Origin: Pelagerythrobacter marinus
GTDB lineage: Bacteria; Pseudomonadota; Alphaproteobacteria; Sphingomonadales; Sphingomonadaceae
Direction: 5' to 3'
DNA length: 64,000 nt
NCBI RefSeq assembly: GCF_009827515.1
Contig: NZ_WTYO01000002.1
Location: 1-64,000 of the forward strand
This document shows positions 24,115 to 34,539 of this stretch, piece by piece. The position numbers and the translations under genes are program-made. Below the pieces are notes generated by a model that was not told the DNA's origin, made no database searches, and worked only from the letters and a program-made list of their open reading frames with translations. How positions within the stretch are numbered: the first letter of the stretch is position 1; each line of letters starts with the position of its first letter.

Positions 24115-24189
24115 CGGGCACCGCGCGCCGGCAAACGCCGGAACGATAGAAGGGCCGTGTGCTTCTTCCTGTGAAGACAGGAGAATCAC

Positions 24190-24807
24190 ATGGCCCTTTC
24201 CGCAATTGCCCTCAACTGCACGCTCAAGTCCTCCGGCGACGAGGCGAGCTCGACCGACGCGATGATTGCGGTGCTGCGCGATGCCTTCGCCCGGCACGAC
24301 GTTACGCTGTCCGAAACGCTGCGCATCGCCGATTACAACGTCCTGCCCGGCGTCACGTCCGACGAGGGGGAGGGCGACGACTGGCCGCGGTTGCGGGAAA
24401 AGATCCTCGCCCACGACATCCTCGTCTTCGGCGGCCCGATCTGGCTGGGCCAGATCAGCTCGATCGCCAAGCGCGTGCTCGAACGGATGGACGCTTTCTT
24501 GAGCGAGACCGACGAGAAGGGGCGGATGCCCAGCTATTCCAAGGTCGCCGTCGCGGCGATCGTCGGCAACGAGGACGGCGCGCACTGGGCCTCGTCCCAG
24601 CTGTTCCAGTCGCTCAACGACACCGGGTGGACGATCCCCGCCGCCGCGGCCTGTTACTGGGTTGGCGAAGCGATGGGATCGACCGACTTCAAGGACCTCG
24701 ACCAAGTTCCCGACAAGGTGTCCGAAACCGCCGCGATGGTGGCCGGCAATGCCGCGCACCTCGCCGGCCTGCTGAAGGACAGCCCCTACCCCGGGCAGGA
24801 AGGCTGA
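24190..24807 (+). CDS. flavodoxin-fold / NADPH-dependent FMN reductase-like protein
   Basis: A 205-residue flavodoxin-like protein. The N-terminal IALNCTLKSSGDEASSTDAM matches the phosphate-binding loop of the FMN reductase family. HDILVFGGPIWLGQISSIAKRVLERMD is the second flavin loop (GPIWLG), followed by VAAIVGNEDGAHW. It probably binds FMN and reduces quinones, azo dyes or metal chelates; the substrate is unknown. A clear AGGAGA lies six bases before the ATG. Monocistronic between atpF and convergent gloB. Confidence 0.85.
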   Translation: MALSAIALNCTLKSSGDEASSTDAMIAVLRDAFARHDVTLSETLRIADYNVLPGVTSDEGEGDDWPRLREKILAHDILVFGGPIWLGQISSIAKRVLERMDAFLSETDEKGRMPSYSKVAVAAIVGNEDGAHWASSQLFQSLNDTGWTIPAAAACYWVGEAMGSTDFKDLDQVPDKVSETAAMVAGNAAHLAGLLKDSPYPGQEG

Positions 24808-24819
24808 GCGCGCGCGCCG

Positions 24820-25575
24820 TCAGAACGCGTCCTTCGCGGCGCGCAGCGCGGCGAAAGTCTCGTGCGGGGCGTTGCCGCCCCAGCGATCGCGCAGGCCCGC
24901 GTCGTCGGCGCGGAGGAAGGGATTGGTCTCCAGCTCGCGCGAAAGCGGCATGGGCACGGTCGGTTCGCCTTTGGCGCGGCGCCGATCGATTTCCTCGGCA
25001 TAACGGCGCAGGGCGGTATTGTCCGGGTCTGCATGGAGCGCGAAGCGCGCGTTGGCCTGGGTATATTCGTGCGCGCAATAGAGCGTGGTGTCGCGCGGAA
25101 GGGCCCTGATCCGCTCCAGGCTGGCCCAGAACTGTTCGGCCGTGCCCTCGAACATGCGCCCGCAGCCGAGCGCGAAGACGCTGTCGCCGACGAAGGCCAT
25201 GCCGGCATCGGGCAGGTGATAGGCGACGTGCCCCTGCGTATGCCCGCCGACGTCGATCACCTGCGCCTCGTGCGTGCCGAGCGTGACCCGGTCGCCATCG
25301 GCCACGACACGATCGATCGGGGACAGCTTCTCCACTTCGCGCGGGGCGACGACCGTGGCGCCGGTCGCTTCGACGATCGCCGCGTTCCCGCCGGCATGGT
25401 CGGGGTGCCAGTGGGTGTTCCAGACCTGGGTGATGCGCCAGCCCTTCGCCGCCGCCTGGCGCAGGTATTCCGCGCCGTCGGGGGTGTCGATGCAGGCGGT
25501 TTCGCCGCTGGCGGGATCGTGCAGCAGGTAGCCGTAATTGTCGCCGAGACAGGGGAACTGGTGAACGTCGAGCAT
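24820..25575 (-). CDS. gloB: hydroxyacylglutathione hydrolase (glyoxalase II)
   Basis: Metallo-beta-lactamase-fold enzyme that hydrolyses S-lactoylglutathione to lactate and glutathione, the second step of methylglyoxal detoxification. The 251-residue protein has THWHPDH (residues 54-60) for the binuclear metal site, DVGGHTQGHVAYH, FVGDSVFALGCGRMFEG, and the C-terminal glutathione-binding helix region (TNPFLRADD). The start is taken at the ATG at 25575 (MLDVHQFPCLGDNYGYLL), the usual GloB N-terminus. It fits with gshA in this window, which makes the required glutathione. Confidence 0.95.
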   Translation of the reverse strand: MLDVHQFPCLGDNYGYLLHDPASGETACIDTPDGAEYLRQAAAKGWRITQVWNTHWHPDHAGGNAAIVEATGATVVAPREVEKLSPIDRVVADGDRVTLGTHEAQVIDVGGHTQGHVAYHLPDAGMAFVGDSVFALGCGRMFEGTAEQFWASLERIRALPRDTTLYCAHEYTQANARFALHADPDNTALRRYAEEIDRRRAKGEPTVPMPLSRELETNPFLRADDAGLRDRWGGNAPHETFAALRAAKDAF

Positions 25576-25608
25576 GGCGCCCATCCTAGGCCGGTGGCGC
25601 GCCATAGG

Positions 25609-25641
25609 AAAGGCCCGCCTGCCGCGGGGCAGACGGGCCTT
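25609..25641 (-). terminator. rpsA terminator hairpin
   Basis: On the minus strand, AAGGCCCG.CTGCC pairs with GGCAG.CGGGCCTTT across a short loop with one mismatch, followed by TTTCC. A second GC hairpin (25653-25677) lies between it and the rpsA stop. The pair separates rpsA from gloB. Confidence 0.65.
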
Positions 25642-25687
25642 CCGACAGGTTCGGCACCCCCGCCCTCGCGGGGGCGCCGGTCCCGGA

Positions 25688-27388
25688 TCAGTCTTTCTTC
25701 TTCAGCGCTTCGCCGAGGATGTCGCCGAGCGACGCGCCGCTGTCGGACGAACCGAACTGCGCCACGGCTTCCTTCTCTTCGGCGATCTGGCGCGCCTTGA
25801 TCGAGAAGTTCGGCTTCTTCGAACGGTCGAACCCGGTGACCATGGCATCGACCTTCTGGCCCGGCTGGAACCGGTCGGGGCGCTGCTCGTCGCGGTCGCG
25901 GCCGAGGTCCGAACGCTTGATGAAGCCGGTCGCACCGTCTTCGCCGACCTGCACTTCCAGTCCACCGTCGCGCACTTCGAGCACGGTGACGGTGACGGTT
26001 TCGCCCTTGCGCAGGCTGCCCGAAGCGCCCGCCTCGCTCGGCGCACCCTTTTCGAGCTGCTTCATGCCCAGGCTGATGCGTTCCTTGTCGACATCGACGT
26101 CGAGAACGACCGCCTCGACCTGTTCACCCTTGCGGTGCAGCGCCAGCGCGTCTTCGCCCGAGATGCCCCAGGCGATGTCCGACATGTGGACCATGCCGTC
26201 CACGTCGCCGTCGAGGCCCACGAACAGGCCGAACTCGGTGGCGTTCTTGACTTCGCCCTCGACCTTCGAGCCGATCGGGTGCTTCTCCGCGAATTCTTCC
26301 CACGGATTGCGCTGGGCCTGCTTGAGGCCGAGCGAGATGCGGCGCTTCTCGCTGTCCACTTCCAGCACCATGACTTCGACTTCCTGCGAGGTCGAAACGA
26401 TCTTGCCCGGGTGGACGTTCTTCTTGGTCCAGCTCATCTCGGACACGTGGACGAGACCCTCGATGCCCGGCTCCAGCTCCACGAAGGCGCCGTATTCGGT
26501 GATGTTGGTGACGGTGCCGGTCAGCTTCGCGCCGACCGGGTACTTGGCGCCGACGCCTTCCCACGGATCGCTTTCGAGCTGCTTCATGCCCAGGCTGATG
26601 CGCTGGGTTTCCTCGTTGATGCGGATGATCTGGACGGTGACCGTCTGGCCGATCTCGATGATCTCGCTCGGGTGGTTGACCCGCTTGTAGCTCATGTCGG
26701 TGACGTGGAGGAGGCCGTCGATCCCGCCCAGGTCCACGAAGGCGCCGTAGTCGGTGATGTTCTTGACGACGCCGTCGATCACCTGGCCTTCGGACAGCTT
26801 GTCGATCAGCTCGCTGCGCTGTTCGGCGCGGGTTTCTTCCAGCACCGCGCGGCGCGAGACGACGATGTTGCCGCGGCGGCGATCCATCTTCAGGATCTGG
26901 AACGGCTGCGGCATGTCCATCAGCGGGGTAACGTCGCGCACGGGGCGGATGTCCACCTGGCTGCCGGGCAGGAAGGCCACGGCGCCGTCGAGGTCGACGG
27001 TGAAGCCGCCCTTGACCCGGCCGAAGATGCGCCCTTCGACGCGCTTGCCTTCGCCGAATTCGTTTTCGAGCTTGTCCCAGGCGGCTTCGCGGCGGGCGCG
27101 GTCGCGGCTGAGCATCGCCTCGCCCTCGGCGTTCTCGACGCGGTCGACGTAGACTTCGACTTCGCTGCCGACTTCGAGCCCGTGCTCGTCATCGACGCGC
27201 ATGAATTCCTTGAGGTTGACGCGGCCTTCGCTCTTCAGGCCGACGTCGATCACGGCCATGCCGTTTTCGATCGCGGTAACGGTGCCCTTGACGACGCGGC
27301 CTTCGAAGCCTTCGTCGCCGGCGCCGCCGAGCTGTTCGTTGAGCAGCGCCTCGAAATCGGCGCGCGTGGGATTGGCGGAAGTTGCCAT
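25688..27388 (-). CDS. rpsA: 30S ribosomal protein S1
   Basis: RNA-binding ribosomal protein of 566 residues built from repeated S1 (OB-fold) domains. At least four strong repeats carry the AFVDLGG.DGLLHVTDMS / GAFVELEPGIEGLVHVSEMSW type sequence, each ending in QRISLGMKQLE or KRRISLGLKQ. The ATG at 27388 (MATSANPTRADFEALL) is chosen; 38 further in-frame codons upstream lack homology. In alphaproteobacteria the usual neighbours are aroA and cmk. Here cmk lies 3.7 kb upstream, separated by an autotransporter and a small secreted protein. Confidence 0.97.
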   Translation of the reverse strand: MATSANPTRADFEALLNEQLGGAGDEGFEGRVVKGTVTAIENGMAVIDVGLKSEGRVNLKEFMRVDDEHGLEVGSEVEVYVDRVENAEGEAMLSRDRARREAAWDKLENEFGEGKRVEGRIFGRVKGGFTVDLDGAVAFLPGSQVDIRPVRDVTPLMDMPQPFQILKMDRRRGNIVVSRRAVLEETRAEQRSELIDKLSEGQVIDGVVKNITDYGAFVDLGGIDGLLHVTDMSYKRVNHPSEIIEIGQTVTVQIIRINEETQRISLGMKQLESDPWEGVGAKYPVGAKLTGTVTNITEYGAFVELEPGIEGLVHVSEMSWTKKNVHPGKIVSTSQEVEVMVLEVDSEKRRISLGLKQAQRNPWEEFAEKHPIGSKVEGEVKNATEFGLFVGLDGDVDGMVHMSDIAWGISGEDALALHRKGEQVEAVVLDVDVDKERISLGMKQLEKGAPSEAGASGSLRKGETVTVTVLEVRDGGLEVQVGEDGATGFIKRSDLGRDRDEQRPDRFQPGQKVDAMVTGFDRSKKPNFSIKARQIAEEKEAVAQFGSSDSGASLGDILGEALKKKD

Positions 27389-27559
27389 AGAGTTGGTGAT
27401 CCTGTTCACGTTTTGCTTCCGGCCACCGGTTTTACCGGGGTCTTTCACCGCTTCCGCCGCACTATTGCGACGGCTGGCGGGGCAAGAGGGCCGCTGCCGC
27501 ACGGGCCGGATGCCTTCGCGCGGGTCCTGTCAATCGAACGATCAAGAGAACGGGCGCGC

Positions 27560-27587
27560 GCCTAGATCACGCGCGGGCAGATTGCAA
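27560..27587 (-). promoter_or_regulatory. rpsA promoter with long leader
   Basis: On the minus strand, TTGCAA (27582-27587), a 16-bp spacer and CTAGGC (27560-27565) would start transcription about 165 bases before the rpsA ATG. The long untranslated leader is compatible with the autoregulation known for S1, but no specific structure is claimed. Confidence 0.5.
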
Positions 27588-27627
27588 GGTTTTTGGGCCG
27601 GGCCGCCGGCGGTGCGAGCCGCGCGGA

Positions 27628-28077
27628 TCAGAGTTTGGAAATTATGCCGTAGGCCGCGTCGTCGGTCCGCTTGCCCACGGCCGTGCTGCCGCGCGGGCAG
27701 CCGGTGGCCGCGAGCGCCGTGCCGAGGTGCGCGCGGGCCCGCGCGATCGAGGCCTTGAGCGCGGCCCCGTCTTGCCCGCGCGCGGCCTCGAGCAGCGAGC
27801 GGGCACGGTCGAGCTCGGCCCGTATCGCCGCGTCGTCGCGGCACTTGACCGTCAGCGTCCGGCCCAGCCGCGCGCGGTCCATGGCCTGGCGCTGGGCCTG
27901 CGCGCCGACGCGGTCGGCGGGGCTGGCCTCTTCACCGTCTTCGCCAAGCGCCTCCTCGTCGGCGTCCTGGGTCTTGGTCTGGGTAACGGCGATCAGCTTG
28001 TCGATGCCGCTTTTCTGCGCCTGCGCGGCGGTGGCGGGTGCGGCGAGCGCTGCGGCCGCGAGCACGATGCGAAGCAT
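27628..28077 (-). CDS. small secreted hypothetical protein
   Basis: A 149-residue protein with a clear signal peptide (MLRIVLAAAALAAPATAAQAQ). The mature part has a charged linker (TKTQDADEEALGEDGEEASP) and a helical second half with two cysteines (VKC and GCPRG), possibly a disulphide. I do not recognise a family. It lies upstream of rpsA on the same strand but has its own gap of about 240 bp, so cotranscription is doubtful. Confidence 0.6.
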   Translation of the reverse strand: MLRIVLAAAALAAPATAAQAQKSGIDKLIAVTQTKTQDADEEALGEDGEEASPADRVGAQAQRQAMDRARLGRTLTVKCRDDAAIRAELDRARSLLEAARGQDGAALKASIARARAHLGTALAATGCPRGSTAVGKRTDDAAYGIISKL

Positions 28078-28253
28078 TGTCCGATCCTTTCTGCTGCCCG
28101 CCCGTGCATAGCACGAAACGCCCGGAGGCGGGAGCGAAGGGAGCGAGGTGCGAAGTGTGCCGTGCAACGAATTGATAACGCTTGCCCGTCAGCGTCCCCC
28201 GGTGAAGCGCCGGCGCGAAGACCGGCCGCCAGCGGTGCAGGGGAGAAATCGAT

Positions 28254-31076
28254 ATGCGTGCAATGGCCGATCGTCGTCGCAACGGGGCGCTCGCCGGGGG
28301 GCTGCCCCGCCGGGCGGGGCACAGGCCCTGGCTGATGGCGGGCGCGGCCGGCATTGCGCTGTGCCACGCGGCGCCGGCGCAGGCGGACTGCGACTTCGTG
28401 CCCACGGCGGGCGACGACACTTACGTCTGCGACAGCGGCAGCTCGGCCGGCGGCCTCGACGATTTCGGCGGCGACAACACGCTGACTTTCCCGGCCGGCG
28501 GATCGGGGACGGTCGCTGGCGACGTGAACTTCGGCGGCGGGGCCGATGCGATCGTCATGGAATCGGGCACGATCGCGGACGCCGTCCACCAGGGCGACGG
28601 CGACGACCGGTTCGAGATCGCCGAAGGCACGGTGACCGGCAATGTCCAGCAGGGCGACGGGCTGGACGACTTTGCGATGACCGGCGGCCAGATCGATTCG
28701 CTCAACCAGGGCGGGGATCTCGACACGTTCTTCATGTCGGGCGGTCGGATCGTCGATGCCTTCGACGACGGCGATCACGCCGTCATGACCGGGGGCCGGA
28801 TCGGCCGGGTCAACCTGAAGCTGGCCGACAACGTGTTCGACATGTCGGGCGGGACGATCGATCGCAACCTCGTCGCGGGCTTCGGCGACGACACGATCGT
28901 CCTCTCGGGCGGCACGATCGGCGGCAATATCAGCGTTTCGGGCGGAACCGACAGCGTCACGATCACCGGCGGCTCCGTCGGCGGGGAAATCCGCATGAGC
29001 TCGGGTGACGATCTGCTGACCTGGGACGGGGGCGGCATCGTCCACGGCGCGATCGACATGAGCCGCGACGACGACAGCGCCGTGCTCGCCAACCTGACCG
29101 ACGCGAACCTTGGCGCCGTGCCCGAAATCGCGGGCGGCGACGGGGTGGATGCGCTGACGCTCGCCAACGTGACGACCGGCGAAGTCGCGCGCTTCACCGG
29201 CTGGGAAACGATCGCGCTGACCGACGATACCGAGATCGCCTTTGCCGGCACGCTCGTGCTGGGTGACGTGGGCACCGGCACCGGGACCCTGACGATCGAT
29301 GCTTCCAGCACGCTGTTCGGCGGCGGCGGGCACGCCGGCGTGGCGGGGTTCGCCGCGGGCGCGACGGCCATGCTGGTCAACGCCGGGCGGATCGACCTGA
29401 CCGGTGGCGGTTCCGGCCCCGGCGACACCTTCACCGTGGCCGGCGATTACGTGGGGGAGGGCGGCCTGTTGCTGCTCGACACGGTCCTGGGCGACGACAG
29501 CTCGCTGTCGGACCGGCTGGTGATCGACGGGGGCACCGCGACCGGCACGACCGGCGTGACGATCCTCAACGCCGGCGGCGCGGGCGCCGAAACGACCGCC
29601 GACGGCATCCTGGTGGTCGAGGCGCTCAACGGGGCGAGCACGGCCAGCGGGGCATTCGCGCTCAATCACCGGGTCGCGATCGGCGCGTTCGAGTATTTCC
29701 TCTTTCGCGGCGGCCTGTCGAACGGCACGGGAGAGAACTGGTATCTGCGCTCGACCCTGGCGAACCCGCCGGCCGACGTGGCGCAGCCCGAGCCGGCGCC
29801 GGCGCCGCCGCCCAACCAGCCGCCCCCTCCGCCGCCGCCGCCGGTCGCACCGGAGCCGCCGGCCCCGCCGCCGGCACCGGTTCCGCCGCCGCCGCCGCTG
29901 CCGCCCGAGCCGACCCCGGCGGACCCCGATCCGGTCGATCCCGCGCCCCCGGTCGAAGAGGGCGCCCCGCCGCCGCCCGCGCCGCCACCGCCCGCACCTG
30001 CGCCGCAGCCCGATCCCCCGCCGCCGCCGCCGCCCGTGCCGGAAGACCCCGCGCCGGTGCCGGTGGCCGGGGCCCCGGTCGCGCCGCCCACCCCCGGCGC
30101 CACCGCCGACACGCGCGAGATCGTGCCGCTCTATCGGCCCGAAGTCCCGGCCTTCGTCGCGCCGGTCGCGGTCATGCATCACCTGTCGCACCTGTCGCTC
30201 GGTACGTTTCACGAGCGGCGCGGCGAGCAAGGGATCTTGCGCGGCGGGGGCATCCTGCCCGCGACCTGGGGCCGGCTGTTCGCCGAGGACAGCGAGATCA
30301 AGTGGCGCGGCGACGTCGCGCCCTCGTTCGACGGCGATTTCTCGGGCTTCCAGGTCGGCCAGGACCTCGTCGGCCTGGGCGGGGAAGGGGGCGACACGCT
30401 GCGCCTCGGCATCTTCGGCGGCCGGATCACCGGCGACGGCACGGTGCGCGGCCGCTCGATCGGCTGGAACGATCTCACTGTCGGACAGGTCGAGGTGCGC
30501 AGCACGACGCTGGCCGGATATGCCAGCGTGGTCGGGGCCGATGGCTGGTACGTCGATGCGGTCTTCGCGCACAACTGGTTCGAAGGCGGCGCCTCGGCCG
30601 ATACGGGCATGGCGATCGACCTCGACGGGACCGGGCTCGCCGCCACGCTGGAGGCCGGTTACCCGCTCGCGCTCTCGCCCCGCTGGACCCTCGAGCCGCA
30701 GGCCCAGATCGAGTGGCGCGAGGTGCGGCTGGACGACCGCGAGGACGCCTTCTCCACGATCGGCTACGCGCGCGGCGACGCGTTGGCCGGGCGTCTCGGC
30801 CTGCGGCTGGCGGGCGACTATGGCGAGGGCGGGGCGCGGATACTGCCCTATGTCCACGCCAGCGTGCTGCACGGCCTTTCGGGCAGCCAGGCGGTGCGGT
30901 TCGGCAGCGATGCGATCCGGACCGACTTCGACCGCACCGCGTTCGAGGGCGGGGCCGGCGTCGTCGCCCGGCTGGGCAATGTCGCGCTGCACCTGAAGGG
31001 CGATTACGCGCTCGACGCGGGCGGCCCGCGCAACCGGCGGCTGAGCGGCACGGCGGGGCTGACGATCGCCTGGTGA
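28254..31076 (+). CDS. autotransporter with proline-rich linker
   Basis: A 940-residue type V secretion protein. A long, Arg-rich signal peptide (to about residue 45, ending APAQAD) precedes a passenger of about 450 residues made of short Gly/Asp-rich repeats (GGTIGGNISVSGGTDSVTI, MTGGRI, MSGGTI), consistent with a beta-helix. Residues about 503-618 are an extreme Pro/Ala linker. The last ~300 residues are an autotransporter beta-barrel ending in an aromatic residue (TIAW). The passenger has no recognisable enzyme motif, so an adhesin or surface role is likely. GGGGAG lies before the ATG. It interrupts the usual cmk-rpsA neighbourhood. Confidence 0.85.
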   Translation: MRAMADRRRNGALAGGLPRRAGHRPWLMAGAAGIALCHAAPAQADCDFVPTAGDDTYVCDSGSSAGGLDDFGGDNTLTFPAGGSGTVAGDVNFGGGADAIVMESGTIADAVHQGDGDDRFEIAEGTVTGNVQQGDGLDDFAMTGGQIDSLNQGGDLDTFFMSGGRIVDAFDDGDHAVMTGGRIGRVNLKLADNVFDMSGGTIDRNLVAGFGDDTIVLSGGTIGGNISVSGGTDSVTITGGSVGGEIRMSSGDDLLTWDGGGIVHGAIDMSRDDDSAVLANLTDANLGAVPEIAGGDGVDALTLANVTTGEVARFTGWETIALTDDTEIAFAGTLVLGDVGTGTGTLTIDASSTLFGGGGHAGVAGFAAGATAMLVNAGRIDLTGGGSGPGDTFTVAGDYVGEGGLLLLDTVLGDDSSLSDRLVIDGGTATGTTGVTILNAGGAGAETTADGILVVEALNGASTASGAFALNHRVAIGAFEYFLFRGGLSNGTGENWYLRSTLANPPADVAQPEPAPAPPPNQPPPPPPPPVAPEPPAPPPAPVPPPPPLPPEPTPADPDPVDPAPPVEEGAPPPPAPPPPAPAPQPDPPPPPPPVPEDPAPVPVAGAPVAPPTPGATADTREIVPLYRPEVPAFVAPVAVMHHLSHLSLGTFHERRGEQGILRGGGILPATWGRLFAEDSEIKWRGDVAPSFDGDFSGFQVGQDLVGLGGEGGDTLRLGIFGGRITGDGTVRGRSIGWNDLTVGQVEVRSTTLAGYASVVGADGWYVDAVFAHNWFEGGASADTGMAIDLDGTGLAATLEAGYPLALSPRWTLEPQAQIEWREVRLDDREDAFSTIGYARGDALAGRLGLRLAGDYGEGGARILPYVHASVLHGLSGSQAVRFGSDAIRTDFDRTAFEGGAGVVARLGNVALHLKGDYALDAGGPRNRRLSGTAGLTIAW

Positions 31077-31134
31077 CCGCGCCGCCGGCCCGGCGCGTTG
31101 GCCTGGCCCGGGCAAGCCGGGCGGTCCAGCCGGC

Positions 31135-31761
31135 CTAGGCGGCGTCCAGCGCGGTCCGCGCCGCTTCGATCGCGGCGGCGATCGCCTGGTCGCGGTCGAG
31201 CGCGGAAGTATCGATCACCAGCGCGTCGGGCGCGGCGACCAGCGGGGCATCCTTGCGCTCCATGTCGCGCGCGTCGCGGCGGCGCAGGTTGGCGGCGATG
31301 TCCTCCAGCGTCGCCTCCGCGCCGCGGTCGTGCATTTCCTGCCACCGGCGGAGCGCGCGCGCCTCGACGCTGGCGGTCACGAACAGCTTCACTTGCGCTT
31401 CCGGTGCGATCACCGTGCCGATGTCGCGCCCGTCGAGCACGGCGCCGCCGGGGCGCGTGGCGAACGTGCGCTGCCGTTCGAACAGCGCCTGGCGCACGAC
31501 CGGGTGGATCGAGACCCGGCTCGCCAGCCCGCCGGTATCCTCGTCGCGCAAGTGCGGATCGGCCAGCAGCGCATCGGGAAAGGCGGTTGCCGCCAGCGCG
31601 TCGGCCGGATCGTCCGGGTCGCCCCCGTCGAGGAAGACCTGCCGCCCGACCGCGCGGTAGAGCAGCCCGGTGTCGAGATGCGGCAGGCCGAAATGCGCGG
31701 CCAGCGCGCGCGCGATCGTGCCCTTGCCCGAGGCGGTGGGGCCATCGACTGCGATGATCAT
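31135..31761 (-). CDS. cmk: cytidylate kinase
   Basis: Phosphorylates CMP and dCMP using ATP. The 208-residue protein has the P-loop GPTASGKGT at residues 6-14, [11 protein letters not shown] for nucleotide binding, [15 protein letters not shown], and the lid [14 protein letters not shown]. The ATG at 31761 overlaps the stop of the upstream CBU_0592-like gene (ATGA), so translation is coupled. In relatives cmk follows aroA directly; here two genes (one on each strand) stand between. Confidence 0.95.
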   Translation of the reverse strand: MIIAVDGPTASGKGTIARALAAHFGLPHLDTGLLYRAVGRQVFLDGGDPDDPADALAATAFPDALLADPHLRDEDTGGLASRVSIHPVVRQALFERQRTFATRPGGAVLDGRDIGTVIAPEAQVKLFVTASVEARALRRWQEMHDRGAEATLEDIAANLRRRDARDMERKDAPLVAAPDALVIDTSALDRDQAIAAAIEAARTALDAA

Positions 31762-32126
31762 TGCCGTTCTCCTTTCCCGGCGGCCGTGCGGGCCGCGGGG
31801 CGCCGCGCGAAGAAGGCCTTGACCAGGCCGTAGACCGCGATCGCGGCCCAGAACCCTTCGAGCACCAGGCTGGCGAGGTTGGTATAGACCAGCAGCGAGA
31901 TCGTCAGCAGCGCCGCGCCGAGCAGGTTCGTGCCGTGCTGCACGAACGGGTCGGGATTGTCGCGCACGGTCTGGTAGGCATAGGCCGCGATGATGCAGGC
32001 CATTCCGGCGAAGCCGATGTAATTGGCCAGCTCCGGCCCGGGGTAGGGCAGGCCCAGTTCGGCGCCGAGCGACCAGGCCGGCGTGGCCTGGCTGCCTTCG
32101 GGAATGCCGTTGCCGGCCATGGTCAT
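31758..32126 (-). CDS. CBU_0592-like membrane protein
   Basis: A 122-residue membrane protein. [57 protein letters not shown] matches the CBU_0592 domain: a Y/G-rich first helix, an SL..N..S centre and a W....GL end. It has three predicted helices. The function is unknown. The start is at ATG 32126 with AGGAG eight bases upstream; an ATG two codons later is an alternative. It overlaps cmk by four bases and is divergent from the sugE gene. Confidence 0.8.
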   Translation of the reverse strand: MTMAGNGIPEGSQATPAWSLGAELGLPYPGPELANYIGFAGMACIIAAYAYQTVRDNPDPFVQHGTNLLGAALLTISLLVYTNLASLVLEGFWAAIAVYGLVKAFFARRPAARTAAGKGERQ

Positions 32127-32216
32127 TGCTGTCGCTCCTGCAAATTGCGCGGGCCGCGCGATCGGCTGCGGGGCCCGTTGGGATCCCGTTCGGGCCCTTA
32201 AAGACCCGTTCAAGGA

Positions 32217-32244
32217 TTGAGAACCGCAAAGGCGCACCCTATCT
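32217..32244 (+). promoter_or_regulatory. sugE promoter sharing a motif with the hsp20 promoter
   Basis: TTGAGA (32217-32222), 15 bp and CCTATCT (32238-32244). The stretch GCGCACCCTATCTGGCA closely matches the hsp20 promoter on the other strand at 56.2 kb (GCGCATCCTATCTGGCA). The form TTGA-N14/15-CCTATCT resembles alphaproteobacterial RpoH promoters, but a sigma70 reading with -10 TATCTG and a 16-17 bp spacer is also possible. Confidence 0.5.
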
Positions 32245-32294
32245 GGCAGGCGCGCCGGCCACGTCCGCGCGTGCCCCCTCGCGGGCGATCAAGA

Positions 32295-32338
32295 CCGGGA
32301 CGGCCCGGCAGTCGCTGCAATGGAACGAAGGGGCTGCC
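32295..32338 (+). promoter_or_regulatory. sugE leader hairpins (possible guanidine-II-like element)
   Basis: CCGGG-ACGG-CCCGG (32295-32308) is a perfect 5-bp stem with an ACGR tetraloop, the hallmark of each hairpin of the guanidine-II (mini-ykkC) riboswitch that often precedes sugE/gdx genes. Overlapping it, GGCAG (32307-32311) can pair with CTGCC (32334-32338), enclosing the Shine-Dalgarno GAAGGGG. The required second ACGR hairpin is not convincing: the upstream candidate has an ACGT loop and weak pairing. Only a tentative call. Confidence 0.3.
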
Positions 32339-32659
32339 ATGGCCTGGATATTTCTGTTTGTCGCCGGCCTGCTGGAAACGGTCTGGGCCTATTCGATGAA
32401 GCTTTCTGACGGGTTCACCCGGCCGGTCGCCTCGATCGTCACGATCGTCGCCATGATCTTCAGCTTCGCCCTCCTGGCCCTGGCCATGCGGGCGCTGCCG
32501 CTGGGCACGGCCTATACGATCTGGACCGGGATCGGGGCGGTCGGGGCTTTCGTGCTCGGCATCGTCCTGCTGGGCGAGGCGGTGACGCCGATGCGCCTGT
32601 TCGCCGCGGGCCTGATCGTCTCGGGCATCGTGCTGATGAAGCTGTCCAGCCCGGCGTGA
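32339..32659 (+). CDS. sugE: SMR-family guanidinium exporter SugE/Gdx
   Basis: Small multidrug resistance protein of 106 residues with four transmembrane helices. The first helix carries the essential Glu13 ([17 protein letters not shown]), and [22 protein letters not shown] is the SMR signature helix. It is far closer to E. coli SugE/Gdx than to EmrE, notably [18 protein letters not shown] and the start MAWIFL. Gdx proteins export guanidinium in exchange for protons. The start at ATG 32339 has GAAGGGG five bases before it. Divergent from the CBU_0592-like gene, convergent with aroA. Confidence 0.92.
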   Translation: MAWIFLFVAGLLETVWAYSMKLSDGFTRPVASIVTIVAMIFSFALLALAMRALPLGTAYTIWTGIGAVGAFVLGIVLLGEAVTPMRLFAAGLIVSGIVLMKLSSPA

Positions 32660-32663
32660 TGCG

Positions 32664-34127
<1,464 letters not shown>

Positions 34128-34182
34128 TTACACTTTCGGATTTCTGCCCCGTCGTGGCGGCGGGCGACGTTAAGGATTGACA

Positions 34183-34509
34183 ATGGCCAAGCCAGAATGG
34201 GGCACGAAGCGTACGTGCCCGAAGTGCGGTGAACGTTTCTACGACCTGGGCAAGGACGACCCGGTCACCTGCATCGAGTGCGGCGAGGAATGGACCCCCG
34301 AACCGGTGCTGAAGACCAAGCAGCCGATTCCGTTCGAGGAAGAGGAAAAGAAGGACAAGGAAGCCGACAGCGACCTGGGCGGCGACGACCTCGAGGATAT
34401 CGACGTCGACGACGATCAGGATTCGCCCGACAACGAGGTGGATCTCGGCGGCGACGACGATCTCGGCGTTTCCAAGGGCAAGGGCGACGACGAAGAGGAA
34501 GACAGCTGA
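34183..34509 (+). CDS. FYDLN-acid family protein (TIGR02300)
   Basis: A 108-residue protein of the FYDLN-acid family, specific to alphaproteobacteria. The N-terminus WGTKRTCPKCGERFYDLGKDDP holds a zinc-ribbon-like CxxC, and a second CxxC follows (TCIECGEEW). The rest is extremely acidic, Asp/Glu-rich and probably disordered. The function is unknown. The start at ATG 34183 has AAGGA seven bases upstream; a TTG two codons earlier is less likely. It is followed by a hairpin pair (34540-34580) and tRNA-Ala. Confidence 0.92.
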   Translation: MAKPEWGTKRTCPKCGERFYDLGKDDPVTCIECGEEWTPEPVLKTKQPIPFEEEEKKDKEADSDLGGDDLEDIDVDDDQDSPDNEVDLGGDDDLGVSKGKGDDEEEDS

Positions 34510-34539
34510 ACTTTTCCGCGAAATCGCACTTGCCAAGCC

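Noticed and set aside
27993-31115. A 1040-codon open frame on the minus strand opposite the autotransporter
   Set aside because: Low-complexity shadow (long Arg/Gly runs opposite the Pro/Ala linker). The plus-strand frame has a signal peptide and a beta-barrel ending in an aromatic residue.
32250-32338. A complete two-hairpin guanidine-II riboswitch
   Set aside because: Only one ACGR-loop hairpin is perfect. The expected first hairpin would have an ACGT loop and poor pairing, so only a tentative element is reported.
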